Shown here: piece after piece, positions 1 to 10,257 of the stretch | Numbering within the stretch: the first letter of the stretch is position 1 | How the letters are laid out: each line of letters starts with the position of its first letter | Source of the DNA: Paludibacter jiangxiensis | Lineage (GTDB): Bacteria; Bacteroidota; Bacteroidia; Bacteroidales; Paludibacteraceae | Direction of reading: 5' to 3' | NCBI GenBank assembly: GCA_945897785.1 | Contig: CAMDGD010000004.1 | Location: 1-64,000 of the forward strand | Length of the DNA stretch: 64,000 nucleotides | Notes under the pieces: model-generated | What the model saw: only the letters and a program-made list of their open reading frames with translations | The model's database searches: none | Told to the model about the DNA's origin: nothing | Made by a program: the position numbers and the translations under genes

Positions 1-20
1 ATTTGCTAAAACACAAAAAA

Positions 21-47
21 CCCTTGATTAATTAGCTTAATCAAGGG
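21..47 (-). terminator. Intrinsic terminator downstream of tRNA-Phe
   Basis: Perfect 11-bp stem CCCTTGATTAA/TTAATCAAGGG with a 5-nt loop, followed on the minus strand by a T-run (plus strand acacaaaaaa). Confidence 0.8.
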
Positions 48-55
48 ATTGGTTG

Positions 56-128
56 TGGTACCACCAGGAATCGAACCGGGGACACAAGGATTTTCAGTCC
101 TTTGCTCTACCAACTGAGCTATGGTACC
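56..128 (-). tRNA. tRNA-Phe (anticodon GAA)
   Basis: Reverse complement GGTACCATAGCTCAGTTGGTAGAGCA...GGACTGAAAATCC...GGTTCGATTCCTGGTGGTACCA; 7-bp acceptor stem, GAA anticodon, canonical T-arm. Confidence 0.96.
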
Positions 129-274
129 ATTTTCTTTTAGCGTGTGCAAAAATACAGGTTTTTTTTGTTTTACAAAATGTTTAGTGCAATATTTTATATT
201 TTACCTTGTTTGTGCTTGCTGTTTTATTCCAACAGGGCGTAGTTTATCTATATAATCAAGCAAAAATAATTCAT

Positions 275-304
275 TTTGTAAGCTGAAAAAAAACTGTACT
301 TTTG
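275..304 (+). promoter_or_regulatory. Bacteroidetes-type promoter (TTTG-N18-TACTTTTG)
   Basis: TTTG at 275-278 and TACTTTTG at 297-304; matches the -33 TTTG / -7 TAnnTTTG consensus, upstream of the DUF898 gene. Confidence 0.6.
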
Positions 305-327
305 TATTATTCACAAACAATAGTAAC

Positions 328-1467
328 ATGGAAAATACGCCTCAATTGTCAACAGAAGAATCACCGAAAAAAAATACCCTAGGCTTTGATGGCAAGGGGT
401 CTGAGCTTTTTGCTATCGACTTAGTAAATACCTTGTTTACCATTCTTAGTTTAGGCTTATATTACCCTTGGGCAAAGGCAAGAAAATTAAAATATGTATA
501 TCAAAAAACCCAATTAGCAGGTAGCCGGTTCGATTTTTTGGGTACCGGAAAAGAAATTTTTAGGGGATTTATTAAAGCTGTTATTATTCTAGTGGTTTTT
601 TACGGAATGCTCTACGCCACACAAATTTTATTGCCTAAGATACAAGATAATGAAATATTGTTGGGTGTTTTTATTGCCTTATTACTCTTGTTGCTTTTTG
701 CAGGTATGCCCTTTTTTACTGCGTATGCTATATTCGGCACTTTTCGCTATCGGGCTGCTCGTTCTACATGGCGGGGCATTTTATTTGGCTTCGATGCGGG
801 TAAAAAAACCTTTATTCCCTCTTTCTTAAAAGGGTATTACTTTATTATTTTGGTTTACTTAGTGTTTTTCGGACTGTATTTTGGGTTGTTTTATTTTATG
901 ACTTCAGAGGGAATGGAAACCGGTGGTATGAATACAACAACAACCATTTTATCGCTAGCTATGTTGCCTATTTTGGTACTGCTTTTTTATGCTATGGCTT
1001 GGTACCAAACAAATTTGTACAAGATTACCTACGGAAACTTGCGTTTGGGTAATGTAAAGCTCCATTTTACAGGTGATGCAAGTACTCTTTTCGGTATTCA
1101 AATAGGCGGAAGCTTATTAAGTAGCTTAACCCTAGGCATTTATTACTTTTGGTACAAAAAAGACTTGTATAACTTCCTGATTCAAAATTGCTTGGTAGAA
1201 CAAGATGAACTTACTTTTCCGGTAAAATCAGCTATCACCCCTAAACAAGTGTTTAATTTGGAGGCAGGTAATTTCTTTTTGTTGCTTTTTACTTTAGGTT
1301 TGGCCTACTCGTGGACCTACTGTCGTACTGCACGGTTTATTACCAAAAACATCATTATTCCGGAAGATATTGACCTTGACCGCATACAACAAACCGAAAA
1401 TGCAACTACCGATGCTACCGGCCAAGAGATGGGCGATATGTTGGATTTGGGAGGCATTTTCTTTTAA
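328..1467 (+). CDS. DUF898 (YjgN-like) multi-pass membrane protein
   Basis: ORF 379 aa; repeated GxxxELFxIxLVNxLxxxLSLGxYYPWAKARxLKY-type motifs and several TM segments. Confidence 0.8.
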   Translation: MENTPQLSTEESPKKNTLGFDGKGSELFAIDLVNTLFTILSLGLYYPWAKARKLKYVYQKTQLAGSRFDFLGTGKEIFRGFIKAVIILVVFYGMLYATQILLPKIQDNEILLGVFIALLLLLLFAGMPFFTAYAIFGTFRYRAARSTWRGILFGFDAGKKTFIPSFLKGYYFIILVYLVFFGLYFGLFYFMTSEGMETGGMNTTTTILSLAMLPILVLLFYAMAWYQTNLYKITYGNLRLGNVKLHFTGDASTLFGIQIGGSLLSSLTLGIYYFWYKKDLYNFLIQNCLVEQDELTFPVKSAITPKQVFNLEAGNFFLLLFTLGLAYSWTYCRTARFITKNIIIPEDIDLDRIQQTENATTDATGQEMGDMLDLGGIFF

Positions 1468-1498
1468 TCATTGATTAATAAGCAACGCATTTGCAACC

Positions 1499-2590
1499 AT
1501 GAAAAAATTCGACATCACCTACTCCGACGGAAAAACAGCACGACTATATGATGCCCAGCTGTCGTTCTTGTCGCATAGTTTATCTATAAGATATATTGAT
1601 GAGCATGGGTTTACGCATGTTATAAATTGGGATATTGATAAGATTAACCCCACGCAATTTGGGGCATCATTTCAACCCAAGCTTACTTATGGTGATTTTC
1701 CTTTCGAAACTATCGAAGTGGGTGCGGGCTTTTTTGAGGAACTACAATCGTTTTATCCAACGCTAAAGCTAAAAAATAAAACCAATAGGCATATTCAAAA
1801 AAATACTTGGCGTACCATATTGCTTGCGTTTGTTATTATTGCAGGTTTTTCGGCTCTATCGTATTTTTATATTGTGCCGGGTATTGCCGATAAGGTAGCC
1901 CAATCTATTCCTGTTAAATATGAAATGCAGTTGGGCGAACAAATTTACCAACAAAACATGCTGCCTTTTACTACCGACTCGGCAAAAACGGTGTTGGCAA
2001 ACAAGTATTTTGAACAAATGGTGGCTGATGCGCCCTATCCGGTTAAGGTTACCGTAGTGGATAATACTATTGTTAATGCCTTTGCTATGCCGGGAGGGCA
2101 TATTGTAATTTTTACCGGATTGCTAAACCAGATGAAACACCACGAAGAGTTGGCCGGGGTGTTGGCGCATGAATACGGACATATTTACTACCGTCACAGT
2201 TTGCGGAGCATGGCCCGATCCCTAGCAAACTATGCGCTATTGTCTTTGGTGATTGGCGATGTTAGCGGATTAGCCGGCATATTGATTGATAATGCTGATT
2301 ATATTATGTCGATGAAATACTCACGCGAGATGGAAAGACAAGCTGATGCCTTTGCTTTTGAACTAATGCATAAAAATGGCATAAACCCACAAGGCATGGT
2401 TTGGTTGTTTGAAACGCTTAACGACTTGCAAAAAGACGAAGAACTGCAGATACAATTGCCTGAATTTATGAGTTCGCACCCCGAAACCGTAAAAAGGATA
2501 GATGCCATGACGAAAATGGCAAAAACAAACAAAACCACCCTCCGTTCAAACGAGCAAATGGAAGTTATTTGGGGACAACTAAAGCGCTGA
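1499..2590 (+). CDS. M48-family zinc metallopeptidase with N-terminal domain and TM anchor
   Basis: HEYGH zinc motif (LAGVLAHEYGHIYYRHS), downstream EMERQADAFA glutamate motif, one TM segment. Confidence 0.9.
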   Translation: MKKFDITYSDGKTARLYDAQLSFLSHSLSIRYIDEHGFTHVINWDIDKINPTQFGASFQPKLTYGDFPFETIEVGAGFFEELQSFYPTLKLKNKTNRHIQKNTWRTILLAFVIIAGFSALSYFYIVPGIADKVAQSIPVKYEMQLGEQIYQQNMLPFTTDSAKTVLANKYFEQMVADAPYPVKVTVVDNTIVNAFAMPGGHIVIFTGLLNQMKHHEELAGVLAHEYGHIYYRHSLRSMARSLANYALLSLVIGDVSGLAGILIDNADYIMSMKYSREMERQADAFAFELMHKNGINPQGMVWLFETLNDLQKDEELQIQLPEFMSSHPETVKRIDAMTKMAKTNKTTLRSNEQMEVIWGQLKR

Positions 2591-2606
2591 TTATAGATAA
2601 AAAAAG

Positions 2607-2633
2607 TCTGACAATCAATACTGATTATCAGAC
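2607..2633 (-). terminator. Intrinsic terminator downstream of tRNA-Pro
   Basis: Stem GTCTGAtAATCAG/..TGAtTGTCAGAC followed by a T-run on the minus strand. Confidence 0.65.
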
Positions 2634-2638
2634 AATGG

Positions 2639-2714
2639 TCGGGGTGACAAGATTCGAACTTGCGACCACACGCCCCCCAGACGTGTACTCTAAACCGGGC
2701 TGAGCTACACCCCG
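2639..2714 (-). tRNA. tRNA-Pro (anticodon GGG)
   Basis: Reverse complement CGGGGTGTAGCTCAGCCCGG...CACGTCTGGGGGGCGTG...GTTCGAATCTTGTCACCCCGA; anticodon loop CTGGGGG. Confidence 0.94.
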
Positions 2715-2765
2715 TGGTTTTCTGTTGCAAAAATAACTGTAATTTATATTTTTCACAACCGTTTT

Positions 2766-4211
2766 TTACATCATTGGACTAAAAAGGCGCGAAAACGATT
2801 CCATTATCCGTTGACCCCGAGGTCTTTTTCGCCATTTTTTTTCATTCACTTGCTTTGTATAATGCATATCTTCCAAAAAAATGGCTTTTAATTTTAATGC
2901 ACTATCCTTATCGTAGATAAATGCATTAACCTCAAAGTTTTGCTCAAAACTTCTAAAATCGAGGTTGCTTGTTCCTACAATAGAAATGCTATCGTCAACA
3001 ACAATGGTTTTGCTATGTAAAAATCCTTTTTCGTAAAAGAACACCTGCACCCCGGCATCGAGCAAAAACTCTATATACGACGAATTGCTTGAGCGAACTA
3101 TAGATAATCGAGACAGCTTTGGCAGCATCAAACGAACTTCCACCCCTCTAAGTGCCGCTGTTTGAATGGCATGTAAAATCAACTCGGGAGGCATAAAATA
3201 AGGCGTTTGTATATAAACATAGTTGTTCGCCGTACTTATAGCATAAAAAATTCCATGCATAATGCTCATCCACCGGGTATTGGGGCCTGCATTTACCAAC
3301 TGAACACAGTTTTTCGGAAAATTATTGCTTGTATTAGAAGGGAAATATTGTTTTCCTTTAAGGTGAATTCTATCAACAAAAAACCAATCATTGATAAAAA
3401 TTTCTTGTAGTCCACTTACAGCCGGACCTTCTAAACGAATCATGGTGTCACGCCAGGGACCCAGGTTATCGCCATTAAAATAGCGCTTTGCTACATTTAA
3501 GCCTCCGGTATAACCAATGTTTCCGTCTATAACAATAATTTTTCGATGATTACGGTAATTAATACGACTTAATACAAAGGGAAACTTAGGCGGAAAAAAT
3601 GCATGCGCCTTAACACCGGCTTCTTTCAAAGGCTTTAAAAAACGGGAACTAAGTTTAAAACTACCCCAGTAATCGTATATTACCCGTACCTGAACACCTT
3701 GCTGAGCTTTTTGAATAAGCAACTCTTGCAAACGCAGACCCAATGCGTCATTGGCAATAATATAAAATTCGATATGAATATGGTCTTTTGCTTGTGCTAT
3801 GGTTTCAAAAATAGCTCGAAATGTTTCTTTTCCATTGGTATAAAAAGCAATGGCTGAATTGCTATACGGGTAAGCATCGCTATTGGTATACAACAACTTG
3901 ATTAATCCTTTTACCGCTTCTGAGGGCGCCGTTTGTAAAATAGCTGCTATATCTAGTAATGCTGCCGATTTTTCTTTTGCCTTTTGTCGCAAACTCAATT
4001 TGTTTATGGTATTCTTTTGCCGAATATTTTGTCCGAATAGCAAATAAAAAAATAAGCCCACAAAAGGCAAAAAGATTAGCGCAACTATCCAGGCAATAGA
4101 ACGAATCGGGTTGCGATTTTGCATTATTATTACCACCACCGTTGATATAAGCGTATAAATATATATGGCTAAAATCAACACAGAGAGCATATTACTAGTA
4201 ATAAAAAGCAT
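2766..4211 (-). CDS. cls: Cardiolipin synthase (phospholipase D family)
   Basis: Two HKD motifs (NHRKIIVIDGNIGYTGG and HSKTIVVDDSISIVGTSN); N-terminal PLDc_N TM region. Confidence 0.93.
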   Translation of the reverse strand: MLFITSNMLSVLILAIYIYTLISTVVVIIMQNRNPIRSIAWIVALIFLPFVGLFFYLLFGQNIRQKNTINKLSLRQKAKEKSAALLDIAAILQTAPSEAVKGLIKLLYTNSDAYPYSNSAIAFYTNGKETFRAIFETIAQAKDHIHIEFYIIANDALGLRLQELLIQKAQQGVQVRVIYDYWGSFKLSSRFLKPLKEAGVKAHAFFPPKFPFVLSRINYRNHRKIIVIDGNIGYTGGLNVAKRYFNGDNLGPWRDTMIRLEGPAVSGLQEIFINDWFFVDRIHLKGKQYFPSNTSNNFPKNCVQLVNAGPNTRWMSIMHGIFYAISTANNYVYIQTPYFMPPELILHAIQTAALRGVEVRLMLPKLSRLSIVRSSNSSYIEFLLDAGVQVFFYEKGFLHSKTIVVDDSISIVGTSNLDFRSFEQNFEVNAFIYDKDSALKLKAIFLEDMHYTKQVNEKKWRKRPRGQRIMESFSRLFSPMM

Positions 4212-4235
4212 AGCAATGGAATTAATACTCTTTTA

Positions 4236-5297
4236 TTAATTTCTATATAAAACAAATTTATTTCCTTCGTAACTACATTCCGATTCAAAATAACGCATAG
4301 CAAGCAAGGGTGCCTGTACGCCGGCTCCTAGTTTTATTGGGGCAATCTCTACCCTTGCTTCATCCCACAAACCGTCTTCAATAAAACTATGGAGCAAGGC
4401 CGACCCACCCTCAACAATAAGCGAATTAATATTTCGTTGATGCAAAGCCTTTACTAACTGAGGGAGTATTTTTTCCGAAAAATTGAGCTGTGAAAAGGCT
4501 ATATTGGCAGTTCCAACAACAGCCCTTTCTGTAAAAATTAAGCTTGGCGTTGTTTGGTCGAGTATATGAAATGATGTATTTGACGCAAGCATGGCATCGT
4601 ACAATAACCCTTTACGGTCGATAGTTACGCGCAAAGGGTTTTTGCCTGCCCATAAACGAGTAGTAAGTTTTGGATTATCCATTAGTACAGTGTTGGTGCC
4701 AACAAGAATAGCAGCTTCTTCGGCACGCATTTTATGATTAAAAATTTGTGTTGTTTGTGTAGAAAAAAGTACGGGAGGAGTAGTGCTATCTTTGCGGTCA
4801 CCGTCCATAAAACCATCAATAGATTGCGCCCACTTTAAAAAGATGTACGGTCGGGATTGCTCCTGAAAGGTGAAAAAGCGTTTATTTAATTCCCTGTTTT
4901 CTGCATCGAGTACGCCTGTTATTACTTCGACACCGGCTTCTTGCATCATTCTAACGCCATTGCCTGATACCAATGGATTAGGGTCTATGCTTCCAATAAC
5001 TACACGGGGTATTTTTTTTTGAATGATTAAAGCCGCGCAAGGCGGTGTTTTTCCGGTATGCGAACAGGGTTCTAAATTAACATATAAGGTTGATTTTTCT
5101 AGTAAAGCGGCATCTCGTACTGCATAAATTGCATTTGGCTCTGCATGCGCTTCTCCGTATTCTTGATGATAGCCCTCGCCAATAATCAAATCATCATAAA
5201 CCAATACTGCACCCACCATCGGATTTGGAGCAGTTCGTCCCAAGCCATTTTTAGCTAACTGCAAACACCGTTGCATGTATTTTTCATCTACAATCAT
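4236..5297 (-). CDS. ribD: Bifunctional diaminohydroxyphosphoribosylaminopyrimidine deaminase / reductase
   Basis: HAEPNAI and EPCSHTGKTPPC deaminase motifs plus C-terminal RibD reductase domain. Confidence 0.95.
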   Translation of the reverse strand: MIVDEKYMQRCLQLAKNGLGRTAPNPMVGAVLVYDDLIIGEGYHQEYGEAHAEPNAIYAVRDAALLEKSTLYVNLEPCSHTGKTPPCAALIIQKKIPRVVIGSIDPNPLVSGNGVRMMQEAGVEVITGVLDAENRELNKRFFTFQEQSRPYIFLKWAQSIDGFMDGDRKDSTTPPVLFSTQTTQIFNHKMRAEEAAILVGTNTVLMDNPKLTTRLWAGKNPLRVTIDRKGLLYDAMLASNTSFHILDQTTPSLIFTERAVVGTANIAFSQLNFSEKILPQLVKALHQRNINSLIVEGGSALLHSFIEDGLWDEARVEIAPIKLGAGVQAPLLAMRYFESECSYEGNKFVLYRN

Positions 5298-5441
5298 TCT
5301 ATATTCTTTATTAGCAAGATACTAGTAAAAATTCTACCCCGGCAATAGCACAAAATATCATATAGGTTGAATGCATTTTTACTAATAAATTTGGGTAAGT
5401 CAGCCTATTTTATCAATTTTGTGTACTAAATATACACCGAA

Positions 5442-6281
5442 GTGCAACAAGCTTACTTATTATTTCAAAAACAACTCGCCGGTTATTATCCCGAAACAGA
5501 GATTCGTAGTTTTTGGCTGTTACTAATGGAACAGTTATGCGGCTTATCGCGTACCGAAATTCGTACAAACAAAAATAACATTTTATCAGAAGAACAAGGC
5601 GAAAAATTGAAAACAATTATTCTCCGCTTGCAAAGAGCTGAACCCATTCAATATATATTGGAAGAATGTACCTTTTTCGATTTGCCATTTTTTGTTAGTC
5701 CGTCGGCACTTATTCCCCGACAAGAAACCGAAGAACTGGTTGATTGGATACTAAAAGAGAACGCTGATTGCAAAGGCACAGTATTGGATATTGGGTGCGG
5801 AAGCGGTAGTATAATTGTTACCCTTGCCAAACACTGTCCGCTAGCTAAATGCTATGGATTAGATATCTCGGAAGATGCCATTGCCTTGGCTCAAAAAAAT
5901 GCACAACGAAACCAAGTTGCGGTTTCTTTTATCAAAGGCGATATTTTATCAAAAAACTGTAGCCCTATTCCTGCCCAACTAATTATCAGCAACCCACCTT
6001 ATGTATGCGAACACGAGAAAGCTTCGATGCACCGCAATGTATTGGATTATGAGCCGGCAGTAGCTTTATTTGTACCCGATAACGACCCTCTTATATTTTA
6101 CAAAGCCATTGCCGATTACGCCATCGAAAATTTACTTTCCGGAGGAAAATTGTTTTTTGAGATAAACAGAAGCTATGGAAAAGAGCTAACTGTGATGCTT
6201 GAGCAAAAAGGCTTTTATGCTATTACAGTAAAAAAAGATATATCGGGAAACGACCGAATGATACAAGCACACAAAAAATGA
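5442..6281 (+). CDS. prmC: Peptide chain release factor N5-glutamine methyltransferase
   Basis: SAM motif VLDIGCGSGSI and NPPY motif (IISNPPYVCE). Confidence 0.93.
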   Translation: MQQAYLLFQKQLAGYYPETEIRSFWLLLMEQLCGLSRTEIRTNKNNILSEEQGEKLKTIILRLQRAEPIQYILEECTFFDLPFFVSPSALIPRQETEELVDWILKENADCKGTVLDIGCGSGSIIVTLAKHCPLAKCYGLDISEDAIALAQKNAQRNQVAVSFIKGDILSKNCSPIPAQLIISNPPYVCEHEKASMHRNVLDYEPAVALFVPDNDPLIFYKAIADYAIENLLSGGKLFFEINRSYGKELTVMLEQKGFYAITVKKDISGNDRMIQAHKK

Positions 6282-6745
6282 AAAAGCGGCTTACATACGA
6301 GCAAGCCTTGCATAAAGCCGCCGCACTTTGTACCCGTGCCGAAAAATGCAGTTATGACATACGGCAAAAATTACTCAGTTGGGAACTAACAACCGAAGAA
6401 AGCTCAGCAATAATAAAAACACTAATAACCCAACAATTTATAGATGATGCGCGGTATTGTGCCTTTTTTATAAAAGACAAAACACGCTTTAATAAATGGG
6501 GAAAGATAAAGATACGGTATGCCCTACAAGCAAAAAAAATTGATGAACTTCTTATCAATAAGGCACTCGATACCATTGACTCAGAAAGTACTTTGAAACA
6601 GTTACGCGAACTGCTTCAGCAAAAAAGCAAAAACATCAAATATAAAGATAACTACGAAAAAAAAGGCAAGCTAATTCGCTTTGCCTTAAGCAGAGGATTT
6701 GAAATGCATCACATACAAGCAGTTTTACAAGAAATAGAAGAATAA
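6278..6745 (+). CDS. recX: Regulatory protein RecX
   Basis: RecX-type helical repeats; ATGA overlap with prmC. Confidence 0.85.
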   Translation: MKKRLTYEQALHKAAALCTRAEKCSYDIRQKLLSWELTTEESSAIIKTLITQQFIDDARYCAFFIKDKTRFNKWGKIKIRYALQAKKIDELLINKALDTIDSESTLKQLRELLQQKSKNIKYKDNYEKKGKLIRFALSRGFEMHHIQAVLQEIEE

Positions 6746-6746
6746 G

Positions 6747-7955
6747 CTATTTCGACAAAGCGCTTACAATCCGTAACGAGTCGGTAGCAATCATAAACTC
6801 TTCATTTGTAGGTACTACGGCTACTTTAATTCTTGATTGTGGTGTACTAATTAGCATTTCCTCACCCTGAACACTGTCGTTCATTTTTTTATCAAAGTCG
6901 ATACCAATAAATTCCATTTCATTACAAACCAATGCGCGCACTTTTGCAGCATTCTCTCCAACACCTCCGGTAAAAATAATGGCATCGGCTCCACCTAAGG
7001 CCGCAATATATGCCCCAATGTATTTTTTTATGCGATAGGCGTACATATTTAACCCTAAAATGGCTCTTTCATTGCCGGCATCACAAGCCTGTAATATTTC
7101 CCGTATATCACTAGATATACCTGTAATACCCAACATTCCACTGTGTTTATTAAATAAGGTTGAGGCTGAACCAGCACCTATCATCTCTTTTTCCATGATA
7201 TAAAAAACTGCACCTAAACCTATATCTCCACTTCGTGTACCCATCATTAATCCTTCAATAGGTGTAAATCCCATGGTGGTATCGACCGACTGCCCATTTT
7301 TTATGGCTGCAATAGAACAACCATTGCCAATATGGCAAGTAATAACTTTACTGTTATTAGGGTCAAACCCAAGAAACTCTATGGCTCGTTTAGAAACATA
7401 CCGGTGACTAGTTCCATGAAACCCATACCGACGAACGCTATGTTTGGTATATAGCTGGTACGGAATAGCATACATATAAGCATAATCGGGCATGGTTAGG
7501 TGAAAAGCAGTATCAAAAACACCTACTTGAGGAATATCCGGCATTAAATCAGAAATAGCATAAATACCGGCCAAATTGGGTGGGTTATGCAAGGGGGCCA
7601 TATCAATACATTCTTCCATTTTATCAATAACTTCTTGCGTAATTAATACAGACGAATTAAATTTTTCTCCCCCATGAACCACCCTGTGTCCAACCGCATC
7701 AATAGCATCTAACGATTCGATACAGCCATACTCATCACTGGTTAGCACTCCTAATATATATTCAACACCTATTTGATGTTCCAATACCTCCCCCTCCAAA
7801 ACAACGCTGCGTCCGTCTTCTGTTTGATGCTTTAGAAAAGACCCTTTCATCCCCACTTTTTCAACAGCACCCTGTGCTAAAACCGAATGTTTTTTCATAT
7901 CAAATAACTTGTATTTGATAGAAGAGCTTCCACAATTTAAAACTAATATTTTCAT
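6747..7955 (-). CDS. ackA: Acetate kinase
   Basis: MKILVLNCGSSSIKYKLFD, GFHGTSHRYV, TCHIGNGCSIAAI, FTGGVGENA. Confidence 0.98.
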   Translation of the reverse strand: MKILVLNCGSSSIKYKLFDMKKHSVLAQGAVEKVGMKGSFLKHQTEDGRSVVLEGEVLEHQIGVEYILGVLTSDEYGCIESLDAIDAVGHRVVHGGEKFNSSVLITQEVIDKMEECIDMAPLHNPPNLAGIYAISDLMPDIPQVGVFDTAFHLTMPDYAYMYAIPYQLYTKHSVRRYGFHGTSHRYVSKRAIEFLGFDPNNSKVITCHIGNGCSIAAIKNGQSVDTTMGFTPIEGLMMGTRSGDIGLGAVFYIMEKEMIGAGSASTLFNKHSGMLGITGISSDIREILQACDAGNERAILGLNMYAYRIKKYIGAYIAALGGADAIIFTGGVGENAAKVRALVCNEMEFIGIDFDKKMNDSVQGEEMLISTPQSRIKVAVVPTNEEFMIATDSLRIVSALSK

Positions 7956-7966
7956 GTACTTATATT

Positions 7967-8944
7967 TTATTTCGGCAATACACTTAGGTTAATGCTAACA
8001 ATATTTCCTTGTTCATCATAAATATAAAAGCCTTTTCGCTTACTGATTCCAAATTGATTGGAGCGATAAAGGCGGTTTAATAAAGGCGAAGGTTTATACT
8101 TGATGTTTCCAAACTCTTGATACATATTTTCCATCAAGTGAACAATCTTTTCTATCCCCATTTGGTCTGCCGTTCTAAAAACGCCCTGTTTATGTCCATA
8201 GCCTACTATCAGCACCTTATCAATATCTTCTACTCCGGCAACACCTTCCATTAAAATAGAACATGCCTCATTTAACTGAACAAAAAAGATACGCAAGCTT
8301 ACCAAGCCAACCGACTCTTGTAGAGTAACAAAAGCATGTTTAATCAATTTAGCAAATTGACAGACATGTTCGTATGTTTGTACGGAGGTGGAAACTCCCG
8401 GAACAATTTCAAGGATGTTAGACTCAGGGGTGTTAGATAAAAAATGGAATCCTATGGCGCGGTGTTTATAATGTAATTCGTTGGCTAATTCTGTAACAAA
8501 AATGGTAGATACATTGGAAGCGATAATAGCATCTTTTGAAAGTACTGACTCTAAAATGGCAAACACTTCTTTTCTGTTTTCAACGCTTCGCACGCCCATA
8601 TCATCGTATCGGATGGTTTCTATAACAAAGTCGCAACCGGCAAAGTCTTTAAAATCAGTAGTGCCTTTTACATGCGAAAGAATTGTTTTCTTTTCCGATT
8701 CGGTTAATCCCCAACTGATAATTTGCTTGTTGAGTTTTTCTTCAATACGGGCAAAGGCATCGCGCACTCTATCTTCGGTTGGTTCCAAAAAAACCACTTC
8801 CATTCCCTTGCTTGCAGCTAAGGTTACAATGTAACTACCTTCTTTGCCGCAACCAACTACGCCGATACGAGAAAAAAGTGCCCGTTTCCTTTTTCTGCTG
8901 CTGAGTCCAAATTTTTCGATGGGTTCTGTATTCATTGTTGCCAT
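7967..8944 (-). CDS. 3-hydroxyacyl-CoA dehydrogenase family protein (divergent)
   Basis: N-terminal Rossmann GCGKEG, GFHFLSNTPE, C-terminal KGFYIYD; 3HCDH family layout. Confidence 0.85.
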   Translation of the reverse strand: MATMNTEPIEKFGLSSRKRKRALFSRIGVVGCGKEGSYIVTLAASKGMEVVFLEPTEDRVRDAFARIEEKLNKQIISWGLTESEKKTILSHVKGTTDFKDFAGCDFVIETIRYDDMGVRSVENRKEVFAILESVLSKDAIIASNVSTIFVTELANELHYKHRAIGFHFLSNTPESNILEIVPGVSTSVQTYEHVCQFAKLIKHAFVTLQESVGLVSLRIFFVQLNEACSILMEGVAGVEDIDKVLIVGYGHKQGVFRTADQMGIEKIVHLMENMYQEFGNIKYKPSPLLNRLYRSNQFGISKRKGFYIYDEQGNIVSINLSVLPK

Positions 8945-8968
8945 GTATTAATAGTATCTATATTAACG

Positions 8969-9973
8969 CTATTTTTTACCTATTGCCTGATTTGCCGTAA
9001 TGGCAACTAATTTAACTATATCCGAAATAGAACAACCTCGCGAAAGGTCGTTAATTGGAGCTGCCATGCCTTGCAAAATCGGACCAACAGCTTCGATGTT
9101 AGCTAACCGTTGCACTAGCTTGTAGCAAATATTGCCCGACTGCAAATCGGGGAATACCAAGACATTCGCTTTACCGGCAATAGGGCTTTCGGGTGCTTTG
9201 CTTTGAGCAATTGCCGGAATTATTGCTGCATCAGCCTGTAATTCTCCGTCTATTTGCAAATCAGGAGCCATCGCTTTGGCAAGCGCAGTAGCATTAACCA
9301 CCTTATCCACCAGTTCGTGGCAAGCTGAACCTTTGGTAGAGAAACTCAACATGGCAATACGAGGCTCAAAGCCGGCAATATCTCTTGCTGTATTGGCAGT
9401 GCAAATGGCTATCTGGGCCAGTTCTTCGGCAGTAGGGTTTGGGTGTACGGCACAATCAGCAAAAACCAGCAAGCCATTCTCGCCAAATTCAGGCTGTTGT
9501 GTAAACAGTAAAAAAGCACCGGAAACTACTCGAATACCCGGCAGGGTTTTTATCAACTGAAATGCCGGACGAAGCACATCCCCAGTAGCATTTGCCGCAC
9601 CGGCAACTTCGCCGTCGGCATCGCCATTTTTAATTAATAAACACGCTAAATACAAAGGGTTTTTTGCTAAAACAGTTGCTTCTTCAACCGTCATTCCTTT
9701 TTCTTTTCGCAACTGATACAAAAGATTGGCATAAAATGGAATTGAGGCATCCGTTTCCGGATCGATAATTTTTGCTTTTGCTATATGTTGCAAGCCAAAT
9801 TGCTTGGTTTTAGCCAAAATCAAATCTTCATTTCCCAATAAAATAATAGACACAATATCATCTGCCAACAAAGCATCAGCAGCTTGTATAGTTCGATCTT
9901 CTGCACCTTCGGGCAATACAATCCGTTGCCTGTTATTTTTGGCACGAAGCATCATTTTTTCTATCAAATCCAT
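8969..9973 (-). CDS. pta: Phosphate acetyltransferase
   Basis: [49 protein letters not shown]. The listed ORF (to 10117) is extended; [13 protein letters not shown] at 9973 is the likely start. Confidence 0.93.
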   Translation of the reverse strand: MDLIEKMMLRAKNNRQRIVLPEGAEDRTIQAADALLADDIVSIILLGNEDLILAKTKQFGLQHIAKAKIIDPETDASIPFYANLLYQLRKEKGMTVEEATVLAKNPLYLACLLIKNGDADGEVAGAANATGDVLRPAFQLIKTLPGIRVVSGAFLLFTQQPEFGENGLLVFADCAVHPNPTAEELAQIAICTANTARDIAGFEPRIAMLSFSTKGSACHELVDKVVNATALAKAMAPDLQIDGELQADAAIIPAIAQSKAPESPIAGKANVLVFPDLQSGNICYKLVQRLANIEAVGPILQGMAAPINDLSRGCSISDIVKLVAITANQAIGKK

Positions 9974-10257
9974 AACTCCAATTCTACAAGTTAAAAAAAA
10001 GTTCAAGCAAACGCTACTAAAATAGGGCGGTTCGTAAAGATATAAAATGCTTTTAATTTTGCATAAAAAAAAATGCATAAACTTACCGTTTTTGAAAAAA
10101 ACACACCAAAAAAACAACTCTCTTGCATAACACTCATTGAATAAGGAACTCTTCCTAGCAAAACAGTACTTTCTGAATAAAAACGATTCGTTATCATTTT
10201 TAGTTGTTTTTGATTTTCATTCAGTATATTTGCATTACAAATTTAAAAACAATTCAC

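Noticed and set aside
2299-2730. 143-aa minus-strand ORF
   Set aside because: Runs through the tRNA-Pro gene and antisense to the M48 peptidase; no recognisable domain.
8481-8834. 117-aa plus-strand ORF
   Set aside because: Antisense to the 3-hydroxyacyl-CoA dehydrogenase gene, Ser-rich shadow composition, no family resemblance.
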